Assembly: GCF_028283785.1 (NCBI RefSeq)
Contig: NZ_JAPWKB010000017.1
Location: forward strand, 186,001-250,000
Length of the DNA: 64,000 nucleotides
Direction of reading: 5' to 3'
From: Paraburkholderia sp.
GTDB taxonomy: Bacteria > Pseudomonadota > Gammaproteobacteria > Burkholderiales > Burkholderiaceae
Below the pieces are notes generated by a model, which saw only the letters and a list, made by a program, of their open reading frames with translations, did not search any database and had not been told where the DNA came from. Shown in pieces: positions 8,685 through 18,300 of the stretch; position 1 is the stretch's first letter; every line of letters starts with the position of its first letter. The position numbers and the translations under genes are program-made.

Positions 8685-10931
8685 TTACCACTGATATTTC
8701 GCGCCTGCCAGCAACAGTCGGCCTTGGCCCCAGTAGCAATAACTTGCGCTGGTGCACGACGCGAGGTACTTGCGATCGAGCAGATTGGTCACGTTGAGCG
8801 ACGCGGTCCAGCCTTGCAGGTTGGCGAAACGGCGGCCGAGGTCGTAGCGCAACGACAGATCCACCAGCGTCGCCGACGACGTCAGGAACGAGTTCGCGGT
8901 GTCGCCGTACGAGCCGCCGATATACCGCACGCCGCCACCGAACAGCACGCCTGCGAGCGGTCCGCCCGTCACCGTGTAATCCGCCCACAACGAAGCCGTA
9001 TTACGCGGAATGCCGACCGGCACCTTGTTCACCGACGCCGAATTGCTCTTCGTATTCAGCAGGTTGGTGTACGTATAGCTCGCGATAAGTTGCAGGTTGT
9101 TGGTCAGGCTCGCGTGACCTTCCACTTCGAAGCCTTGCGAGCGCACTTCGCCCGTCAGCACGCTGAAGCCCGAGTGCAGCGGATCGGTGGTCGCGACGTT
9201 GTTTTCGGTCAGGTGGAATGCCGACACCGTGACGAAGCTGTTGAAGCCCTTCGGTTGCAGCTTCACACCGACTTCATACTGTTCCGACGTCAACGGCGCG
9301 AACGCCTCTCCACCGTAGGTCGAGCCCACTTGCGGCTGGAATCCGCGCGAGTAGTTGAAGTACGGCGCGACGCCGTTGTCGAACGTGTACACCGTCCCCG
9401 CACGCCACGTGAACGCGCGATTGAACTGCGACGTGGTCGCGCCCGTCTTGTACGAAGTCTGGTCTTCGCTCGCCCAGTCTTCGCGCACGCCGAACAGGAA
9501 CGACAGCTTGCCGACGTCGATCTGGTCTTGCGCGTAGACGCCGAGCTGCTTGATGGACTGCGCGTTCGAGGTCGCGTACATGAAGGTGGACGCCGGAATC
9601 GCCTGGCCGTACACCGGATCGTTCACGTTCAGCCCCGGCGTGCTGGCGAGGCTGCCGAAGAAGTAGTGATTGAACTGGGTGTTCTGATAGTCGAGACCGA
9701 CGGTCACGTTCTGCTTGACCGGACCGAGATCGAATTTCGCGTGGACCTGGTTGTCCACGGTATGCGAATTCACCATCCCGCGATTCAGATACGGCGTGCG
9801 CGACAGCGTCTCGCCGTCGGCCGCGAAACCGTTGTTGCCGACGTACTTGACCGTCTCGCTGTTATGCAGGAAACGGTAGCTCTGCCTGAACGACCACACG
9901 TCGTTCAGGCGCTGATCGAACTGATAACCGATCGATTCCTGGGTCTTGCGGAAGCTGTCGTAGCCCGGCTCGCCCGGATACAGGCTGCGGCTCGGATAGC
10001 CGCGCGGCACCGACGTATAGATGCCCGCTTCCGGGTCCGCCTGATAGTTGGCGAACACGGTAAGCGTCGTGTCCTTGGTCGGACGCCACGTGATGGTCGG
10101 CGAAATCGCGACGCGCTGCTGGTTCACGTAGTCGGTTTGCGTGCCGGTGTTGAAGCCGTCGGCGGTCAGGCGGTACAACACCTTGCCGTCCTTGTCGATC
10201 GGACCGCTGAAGTCGAAATACCCTTGCACGCGTCCGTAGCTGCCCGTCGTAAAGCCGACTTCATGCAGCGGCTGTTCGGTCGGCATCTTGCTGACCAGAT
10301 TCACCGTACCGCCCGGCGAACTCTGGCCGTACAGCACCGACGCCGGACCGTGCAGCAGTTCGATCCGCTCGAACATATACGGATCGAAGCTCGTCACGTT
10401 GTAGCCGAAACCGCCTGCCGGTCCCGGCGTGCGCAAGCCGTTCCAGAATTCGTCCACGAGGAAGCCGCGCGCATACAGGTATTCGAGCGAATCGGTATTG
10501 GTGCCGCGCTGCTCGGGGTTCATACCCGACGTGTAGCGCAACGCCTGGGCGACGCTTTGCGCGCCCTGCACGTCCATCTGGTCGCGCGTGACGACCGAGA
10601 TCGCCTGCGGCGTCTTGATTAGCGGCGTGTCGGTTTTGGTGCCTGCCGTGCTTTGGTGCGCGACGTACCCGACCACCGGACCCGTGCCGGTTTCCGCATT
10701 GTCCTTGCCCTTCACGACCACCGCCGGCAAGGTCCCGCCTGCCGTCGCGCCCGATGCCGGACTTGCCGCCGCCGCTGCGGCATCGCCCGACGTGGCGGGC
10801 GTGGTCTGCGCGAATGCCGATGTCGCCAGCCAGAGCCCGGCGGCAATCGGCGCAAGCCGCAGAGGGTTCATCGCGCGCGAACGCGCCACATTCCGTTTCA
10901 TACAGCGTTGTTTTGATTGTTCTGTTGCCAT
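8685..10931 (-). CDS. TonB-dependent siderophore receptor
   Basis: This is an outer-membrane receptor of about 748 residues. The signal peptide is NPLRLAPIAAGLWLATSAFA, cut before QTT. Next comes a plug domain (TPQAISVVTRDQM, YARGF, 'ERIELLHGPASVLYGQ', 'PGGTVNLVSK'), then a 22-strand-type barrel ending in an aromatic residue (YQW). No N-terminal signalling domain lies between the signal peptide and the plug, which agrees with the lack of an ECF sigma/anti-sigma pair in the window. Three in-frame starts exist (residues 1, 11 and 21). The signal peptide core begins at residue 21, so the first start may be too long. A Fur-like box lies just upstream. It is the likely uptake receptor for the peptide made by the neighbouring synthetases. 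Confidence 0.93.
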   Translation of the reverse strand: MATEQSKQRCMKRNVARSRAMNPLRLAPIAAGLWLATSAFAQTTPATSGDAAAAAASPASGATAGGTLPAVVVKGKDNAETGTGPVVGYVAHQSTAGTKTDTPLIKTPQAISVVTRDQMDVQGAQSVAQALRYTSGMNPEQRGTNTDSLEYLYARGFLVDEFWNGLRTPGPAGGFGYNVTSFDPYMFERIELLHGPASVLYGQSSPGGTVNLVSKMPTEQPLHEVGFTTGSYGRVQGYFDFSGPIDKDGKVLYRLTADGFNTGTQTDYVNQQRVAISPTITWRPTKDTTLTVFANYQADPEAGIYTSVPRGYPSRSLYPGEPGYDSFRKTQESIGYQFDQRLNDVWSFRQSYRFLHNSETVKYVGNNGFAADGETLSRTPYLNRGMVNSHTVDNQVHAKFDLGPVKQNVTVGLDYQNTQFNHYFFGSLASTPGLNVNDPVYGQAIPASTFMYATSNAQSIKQLGVYAQDQIDVGKLSFLFGVREDWASEDQTSYKTGATTSQFNRAFTWRAGTVYTFDNGVAPYFNYSRGFQPQVGSTYGGEAFAPLTSEQYEVGVKLQPKGFNSFVTVSAFHLTENNVATTDPLHSGFSVLTGEVRSQGFEVEGHASLTNNLQLIASYTYTNLLNTKSNSASVNKVPVGIPRNTASLWADYTVTGGPLAGVLFGGGVRYIGGSYGDTANSFLTSSATLVDLSLRYDLGRRFANLQGWTASLNVTNLLDRKYLASCTSASYCYWGQGRLLLAGAKYQW

Positions 10932-10968
10932 GGTCTCTTGAGGTTTGTCGTGAAAGTGTTTGCGAAAT

Positions 10969-10987
10969 GCAAATGCGAATTATTGGC
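10969..10987. promoter_or_regulatory. Candidate Fur box upstream of the TonB receptor
   Basis: The sequence GCAAATGCGAATTATTGGC lies about 40 bp upstream of the receptor start, in an AT-rich gap between the carrier protein gene and the receptor gene. It resembles proteobacterial Fur sites with an AAATGxGAATTATT core. It suggests that the receptor and downstream genes have their own iron-controlled promoter inside the operon. This is a by-eye match only. Confidence 0.5.
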
Positions 10988-11052
10988 AATTGGAAATTAT
11001 AATGACGCCAACTGATTTGTGTGAATTTTCGTTATCACTTTCAGAACTTTTA

Positions 11053-11319
11053 TTAGCTAAGCTGAGTGTTAGCTTTTAGAAAGGTACTCAAGGCGGCCAC
11101 GGTCGGGTGATCGAAGACATCGCCCGGTGTCAGTTCGGTGTTGAGTTTTCGACGGATGCGTGCGACCAGCTTGATGACCATCAGCGAATCGCCGCCGAGT
11201 TCGAAGAAGTCGTTGTCGTCGCCGATTTCGCTCGGGTCGATGTCGAGCAGCGTCGCAAACAGGCTTCGCAATTCGCCATCGACGTGCTGAGCGTCGATAG
11301 AAGGCGCGGTGTGTTCCAT
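11053..11319 (-). CDS. Stand-alone peptidyl/acyl carrier protein
   Basis: This is an 88-residue carrier protein with the phosphopantetheine site FFELGGDSLMVIKL; the Ser of GGDSL carries the arm. The listed ORF (11053..11943) is far too long. Its upstream part is a shadow of the hydroxylase gene, and the carrier homology begins near the ATG at 11319 (MEHTAPSIDAQ). It lies 41 bp after the SyrP-like hydroxylase gene and before the receptor promoter. All three synthetases already have their own T domains, so this extra carrier has no obvious place in the assembly line. It might hold an amino acid for tailoring, for example Asp hydroxylation or a graminine precursor, but that is inference. Confidence 0.88.
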   Translation of the reverse strand: MEHTAPSIDAQHVDGELRSLFATLLDIDPSEIGDDNDFFELGGDSLMVIKLVARIRRKLNTELTPGDVFDHPTVAALSTFLKANTQLS

Positions 11320-11360
11320 ATGCTGTCCGGAAGGATCGAGAAAGTTGTTGGAAAAAAACG

Positions 11361-12368
11361 TCAGGCGCTCGCGGCTTCGGCAAATTGCGAACGTTCGACC
11401 AGTTCGCTCATCGCGACGACGATCTTGCGCGGCCCCTTGTACGGGTCGCGCGCGTGGGCGACCAGCATGTTGTCGAGCATCAGGACATCGCCCGCCTGCC
11501 ACGCGAAACGCACCGCGCACCGCTCGTAAGCCGCGCCGATCGTCGCGATCGTGGCGTCGTCGATCTCGCTGCCGTCGCCGAAGTACGCCTGACGCGGCAT
11601 CCGTTGCGCGCCCGCGAAATCGAGCAGATCGAGCCGCACGTCGTCGTCGAGACAGCCGGTGTGGTGCAGTTGCACCTGATTGAAGAACGACCGCTCGCCG
11701 GTGCGCGGATGCACGATCACGGCCGGGCACACGGTGCGCGTTTGCAATTCGTCGTTCGGCAGCCACTCGTACTGAATGCCCGCCGCATCGCAGCGCGCTT
11801 CGACGTCGCGACGCTCTTCGGTGTCGAAAAACTCGCGCCACGGCACGTCCAGGCCGCGCGTAAAGGTGCGCACATACATCAACTGCCTGCGCTCGAACGT
11901 GTCGACCAGTTGCGCGGGCAACTGTCGCAACATCGCGCGGCAATCGACGATCGGCGTCGCGCCGCCCACCGCCGACGGCAGTTCGCAGAAGAAGAACTGC
12001 CGGCGCGGCCAGCGCGGCTGATGCGCACTTTCATTGTGGTAAAGAATCATCTGCTTCTCGGGATACGGCGTGGAGCGATACGTGTTGCGACCGCCCTCCT
12101 TCTTCGGCAGATCGCCATATTCGCCGTACAGCCCCGGTGAAATCGTTTCCGCGAACGCTTCGAAAGCGGCCGGATCGGTCAGCCCGAAATCGCGGAACAG
12201 CACCGCGCCGTGGCGCAGCAGCCACGTTTCCAGTTGGTCGCGATGCGCGTCGATCCAGCCGGACAGATCGGCAATCGGCGCGACCGGCTTCAACACCAGC
12301 GGCATCGTGCCGGCGTCGTCCAGAAAAGACGTCTCGACGGAAGCATCGTGGATCAGGGTTGCATTCAT
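11361..12368 (-). CDS. SyrP-like non-heme Fe(II)/2-oxoglutarate Asp beta-hydroxylase (TauD family)
   Basis: This is a 335-residue TauD/SyrP-family dioxygenase. It starts at MNATLIHDASVETSF; the longer listed ORF upstream is a shadow of the synthetase. Visible family features are LLRHGAVLFRDFG, the iron-binding H-x-E in 'LYHNESAHQPRWPRRQFFFC', 'GGATPIVDCR', and the distal His and Arg region in 'GDVLMLDNMLVAHARDPY'. SyrP-like enzymes in siderophore clusters hydroxylate the beta carbon of Asp while it is bound to a carrier domain. The preceding gene encodes a synthetase whose A domain reads as Asp, so the product should carry beta-hydroxy-Asp, an iron ligand. The gene starts 17 bp after the stop of that synthetase gene, as expected for an operon. 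Confidence 0.9.
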   Translation of the reverse strand: MNATLIHDASVETSFLDDAGTMPLVLKPVAPIADLSGWIDAHRDQLETWLLRHGAVLFRDFGLTDPAAFEAFAETISPGLYGEYGDLPKKEGGRNTYRSTPYPEKQMILYHNESAHQPRWPRRQFFFCELPSAVGGATPIVDCRAMLRQLPAQLVDTFERRQLMYVRTFTRGLDVPWREFFDTEERRDVEARCDAAGIQYEWLPNDELQTRTVCPAVIVHPRTGERSFFNQVQLHHTGCLDDDVRLDLLDFAGAQRMPRQAYFGDGSEIDDATIATIGAAYERCAVRFAWQAGDVLMLDNMLVAHARDPYKGPRKIVVAMSELVERSQFAEAASA

Positions 12369-12385
12369 GGATGACGTACTCCCGT

Positions 12386-15300
12386 TTATTGCGTAAGGGC
12401 CACGGCGGTCTGGCCGGCTTGGGGCAGATCGAGCGGTGCGAGAGGATCGGCGGTCACGGCATCGACCAGCGCGCGCCACTGATCGAACCAGTTCGCCACC
12501 GTCGATGCATCGAACAACGCGGTCGCGTACACCCATTCGACCTCGTAACCACCCGCTACCGGTTCGACGAACAGCGCCATGTCGAACTTGGATTGCGTGG
12601 TGCGCGGACGCAGCAGTTCGATGCCGAGATCCGGCACGCTGGTGTTGTCGCGCGGCAGATCGCGCAAGACGAACAACGCCTGCAGCAGCGGATTCGCATC
12701 GCGACGCCGCGTCACCGCCATCGCATCGACGATCCGGTCGAACGGCAACGCGCGATGTTCGAGCGCTTCCCACGTCGCATGCTTCGATGCGTCGAGCCAT
12801 GCATCGAAACTGGCCGCGTTGGCGCGGTCGTCCGCGATCCGCGAGCGCAGCGGCAACACGTTGATAAAGAAGCCGATCAGCGCTTCGAGTTCGCTGCGGT
12901 CGCGACCGGCCACGTCGGTGCCGATCAGCAGATCCGCCTGACCGGTCACGCGATGCAGAAACGCCTGGAAGCTCGCGAGCAGCACGGCGAACGGCGTCAT
13001 GCCGTGCGCCGCGGCGAGCGTCCGGACCCGCGCGCCGGTCGCGGCGGACAGCGTGAAGCTGCGCGCGTCGCCATCGTGCGACGCCCGTGCGGGACGCGGC
13101 CGGTCGGCCGGCAACGCCAGAAAATGCGGCGCACCGGCGAGATACGCGCGCCAGAAATCCTGCTCCGCACGAACCGCCGACGGCGTCAGCCTTTCGCGCT
13201 GCCAGACCGCGTAATCGGCGTATTGGACCGCCAACGCCGGTAACGCCGGTGTTGGCTGCGCGCCGTCGCGGCGAACGCGATAACCGGCGCACAACTCGTC
13301 GAGCAGAATATGCACGGACGCGCCGTCCGCGACGATGTGATGCAACGCGACGATCAGCACGTGATGCTGCGCGTCGAAACGGATCAGCGACGCGCGCAGC
13401 AACGGCGCGGCGGAGAGATCGAACGGTGTCTGCGCGGCCTCGGCGAGCAGGCTCGCGATCGTCCGCTCGCGGTCGCTCGGATCGAGACCGTCGCGTTCGA
13501 GCACCGGCATCGGCACATAGAGATGCGGCGCGAGGGTCAGCACCGGATCGCCGTCGTCGTCGCTGGAAAACGACGCGCGCAACACTTCGTGGCGCGCGAC
13601 CAGCGCGGCGAGACTCGCGTGCAGCAAGTCGGCGTCGAGCGGTCCGCGCAGATCGAGACCGGCCGCCATGTTGTACGACGCGAGCGCATTTCCGGCCAGC
13701 TGATCGACGACCCAGATGCGCTGCTGCATCATCGACAACGGCATCGCCGCATCTCGCTCGACCACGCGGATCGGCGCATCGGAGGCCAAACCGGCGGTCG
13801 CGCCGCGCAATCCGTCGATCGCCGTCGCCATTGCCTGCAAGCTCGGCGCGGTGAACACCGCGCGCAACGGCAACTCGATCGCCCACGCGCCGCGCACTCT
13901 AGACAGCAGCCGCATCGCCGCGAGCGAATGTCCGCCGAGCGCGAAGAAGCTGTCGTCGCGTGCGACAGGCGGCGCATCGGCGGGCAGTTCCAGCAGATCC
14001 GACCAGATTCGCGCGAGCGCGATTTCAGTCTCGCCTTGCGGCACGGCGCGCGCGTCGTGGCCGTCATTGCCATTTTTGCGTGTCTTCGCGGGCGGCCGCG
14101 CCAGCGCCGCGAGCGCCTGCCGGTCGAGTTTGCCGTTGCGGTTCAGCGGCAAATCCGCGATCACGCGCAACACCGACGGCACCATGTAATCGGGCAACGC
14201 AGCCGCAAGCTGCTGCTTCAACCACGCCGCGTCGAGCGTGCAACCGGGCTTCGGCGTCGCGAATCCGGCCAGCCGCGCGCCCGCCACGACGATCACCGCC
14301 GCATCGCGCACGCCGTCGAGCGCACGCAGTCGTGCCGCAATCTCGCCGGGCTCGACGCGATAGCCGCGAATCTTGACCTGATCGTCGATGCGTCCCAGAT
14401 ATTCGAGCGTGCCGTCCGCCAGACGTCGCGCGCGGTCGCCGCTGCGGTACAGACGCGCGCCCGGCGTGAACGGGTCCGGCACGAAACGCTCGGCCGTCAG
14501 CGCTGCACGGTTCAGATAACCGCGCGCCACACCCGCGCCGCCCAGATACAACTCGCCGGTTTCGCCCGCCTCGACCGGATTCATATGCGCGTCGAGCAAC
14601 CATGTCGCGCAGTTGTCGAGCGGACGGCCGAGCGGCACGATCGCCGCGTCGCGATTCGCGTGCGCCGCATCCTGCGTCAGAATGCCGACCGTGGTTTCAG
14701 TCGGACCGTAGTGATTGACGACGCGGCACGCCGGACGCAATGCGCCGATGGCGTCCAGCAGCGACCACGATGTCGCTTCGCCGCCGAGCACCAGCGTATG
14801 CGCGGGCAGAACGTCGGCGGCACGGTCGGCCTGCAGCAACGCATGCAGATGTCCCGGCACGATCTTCAGCACGTCGATCCGGTGCGTCGCCATGTAATGC
14901 GCGAAACGGTCGGCGTCGAGTGTCGTGTCGCGATCGACCAGATACAGCGCGCCGCCCGTCGCGAGTGCGCCGAACAGCACCGTATGCCCGAGATCGGCGG
15001 CCACCGTCGATACCATCGCGAACCGCGCGCGCAGCGGCAACGCGAGGCGCGCCAGCACTGCATCGACATAGTTGGTCAGCGCGGCGTGCGGAATCACGAC
15101 GCCCTTCGGCGTGCCGCTCGATCCCGATGTATAGATCACATACGCGGCATCGCGCGGATCGGTCGCGACCGGCCAGCGCTGCGCCGCGTCGGACGTGTGC
15201 CGTTGCGCGACGTCGATCGTGACGTGCCGCACGCCGTCGAGATCGTCTGCATAGTCAACATCGTCCGCATCTCCGGAACGCGGCATGTCGGACGCACGCT

Positions 15301-18300
15301 CCGCGTGTTGATGCAGCACGAAACGCGCGCCGCAGTCGCGCAGCGTCTGCGCGACGCGTTGCGGCGGATTGGCGGCATCGAGCGCGACATACGCGCCGCC
15401 CGCCTTCAGCACGCCGATCATCGCCACGACGAACGCCGTCGAGCGATCCGCGACGATCGCGACCAGCTCGCCGGTCTGCAAACCTCGATCGCGCAACCAT
15501 CCGGCAACCCGCTGCGCACGTGCGTCGAGTTCGCGATAACTGACGCTCGACGCGCCGTCGATCACGGCCGGTGCGTCCGGCTGCGTGACCGCGTGACGCG
15601 CGACGCGCATATGAACCGCTTCGCCTGAATACGGAACATGGGTCGGCTCTTGCGTCGGAACCATTGCACCCCGGCTGTCCGCCGAAATCCGCGCACGTGT
15701 CTCCGCGCCCAGCAGATCGAGGCCGGCCAGCGTAGCGGCGGCCCGATCGTCCGTCAACGCGGCGGCGAATGCTTCGACCACGCGCAGATACTGCGTCGCC
15801 ATCCGCTCGACGCTCGCCGCGTCGAATCGCGCGCTCGCATAGGTCAGATAGCCGCGCATCGTGCCATCTTTCGATTCGCGCATATCGAGCGCGAGCGGCA
15901 CCTTGACGTGCGCGTCGGGAATCTCGAAGCGCGTCGCACGCAGCGCGGGCAAACGCTCCAGCGCGGGATAGTCGTCGTTCAGATAATTGAACGTGGTGTC
16001 GAACAGCGGCACCTGCTGCGCATCGCGCGCGGGGTTCAGCCGCTCGACCAGCATATCGAACGGCAGCGCCTGATTCGCCTGACCGTCGAGCGTCTTGCGA
16101 CGCAGCGTCTCGAACAGTTCCGTGAGCGTCGCCGCGGCGTCGCAGTCGCTGCGCAACACGATCGTGTTGACGAAAAAGCCCACCACGTCCTGCGTTTCCG
16201 GCCGTTGCCGGTTCGCGACCGGTACGCCCGTGCGGATTGCGCCGTGTCCCGTCACGCGATACAGCCACGCGTGATACGCGGCCAGCAGCACGACGAACGG
16301 CGTCGCGCGATGCCGGCTCGCGACGTCGCGAAGCGTCCGCGACAACGCGGCGGGCAAGCTGAACGACACGCGCGCCGCCGTCCGCGCCGACAGCTGCGCG
16401 GCATCGCCGTCGCTGTGCGCAGCGCCCGCTGCCACCGCGCGATCGAACGGCAGATTCAGCGGCGTCGCTTCGTCGGCGAGTTCGTTGCACCAGTAGTCGA
16501 GTTGACGCCGCGCGTCGGCGCTATCGAGCCAGCGACGCTGCCACGCGGCGTAATCGACATACGCGATCGACGGCGCGGCGAGATCCGCCTGCGCGCCGTC
16601 CAGCGCGGCCCGGTATTCCGCGACGAATTCATCGACGACGATCTGCATCGACCAGCCGTCGGTGGCGATGTGGTGCAGCGCGAACATCAGCAGATGCCGG
16701 TCCGCGCCATACCGGACGAGACCGACGCGCAACACCGGCCCACGCAACAGATCGAACGGCGCAGCAGCGAAGCGCTGCGCGCAATCCGCAAGCGCGCGTT
16801 CGATGGCGTCGTCGTCATGCAGATCGCACAGATCGGCTTCGAACCAGGGCAACGGCTCCGCCGATCGAACCCGCGGCACAACCGTGTCGCGCGTCTCCGG
16901 CGCATCGGCGAAATGCGTGCGCAATGCAGGATGTCGCTCGCTCAGCCGGTCGAAACTGTGCCGCAGCGCATCGATATCCAGCGCGCCATGCAGACGGATA
17001 CCCGCCGCGATGTGATACGCGCGGCTGTCCGGATCGAGGCGCCACGCGAACAGTTGACGCTGTTGCGCATGCGACACCACCGGCTCATCAGCTGGGTCCA
17101 GCGCTTCGATCGGCGCATCCAGTCCGGTCGGTTCGCGCGACGGTTCCGCTTGCGCGAGCGTGTCGCCGAGCGCCGCCGCCATCGCGGAAAGCGTCGGCGA
17201 TTCGAAGACCTGGCCGATTTCGAAGCGGCGTCCCCACCGTTCGCTCATTCGCACCGCAAGCCGCGCCGCGCTCAGCGAACTGCCGCCCGCAGCGAAAAAA
17301 TGCGTGTCCGGCGCGAGGCCGATCTCCGCGCCGAGCACCTCGCGCCACAACGCGCCCAGTTCGGCTTCGCGCGGGTCGAGCGTATCCAACGTCTGCACCG
17401 ACGCCATCGCGCGCGCGGCGTGTGCCGCCTCGACCTGTTCGGCGCCGATCTCGAATGTGCCGCGCTCCCACAATGCGTACATATCCAGCGAGCGATCCTG
17501 CCAGCCGTGCCGCGTCGCCGCGCGTTGCAGCTTGCCGCTCGATGTCTTCGGCAATGCTGCCGGATTGAGCAGCACGATCACCGACGGCGTCTCGCCACAC
17601 GCATCGAACGCGCAACGGCTTACGTGCGCGACGATCTCGTCGGGCGCGAAACGCTTTTTCATTCGCGGCGCGACTTCCAGCGCAAGCGCGAGTCCTTCGC
17701 TGCCGGCCAGTTCCGCACCGAACGCGATCACGCGGCCCTTACGCGCGAATTCGCAATGCGCTTCGACGGCCTGCTCGACATCCTGCGGATACAGATTCCT
17801 GCCGCGCACGATGATCAGATCCTTCGCGCGCCCTGCGATATACAGCTGTCCATCGTGGACAAAACCGAGATCGCCGGTGCGCAGCCAGCGCGTCGCGCGG
17901 TCGCCGTCGAACGCGGTCACGAAGCTCTTCGCGGTGGCGTCGTCGCGTTGCCAGTAACCATGCGCGATGCTCGGACCGCTGACGTGAATCTCGCCGACGC
18001 GACCGTCGTCGAGCGTGTGCCCGTTCGCCGGATCGACGATGGCGACCCGATGATCCGCCTGCGTCACGCCGCATCCCACCAGCATCGTGGACGCTGCGTC
18101 GCCGTTCGCTTCGACGACCCGCGCCGCCGATAGCGACGCGCTGTCGAAACGGTGCGACACCAGACCCGCGCCGCGCGTGCCGCCCGTCACGAACAGCGTC
18201 GCTTCGGCCAGCCCGTAACACGGATACAGCGCCGCCGCGTCGAAACCGGTCGCGGCAAAGCGCGCGACGAACGCGTCGAGCGTGTCTCGACGCACCGGTT

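Noticed and set aside
11361-13886. 841-aa minus-strand ORF covering the SyrP-like gene
   Set aside because: Only the last 335 residues show the dioxygenase; the first 506 are Arg-rich shadow of the FAAL synthetase gene. Start moved to 12368.
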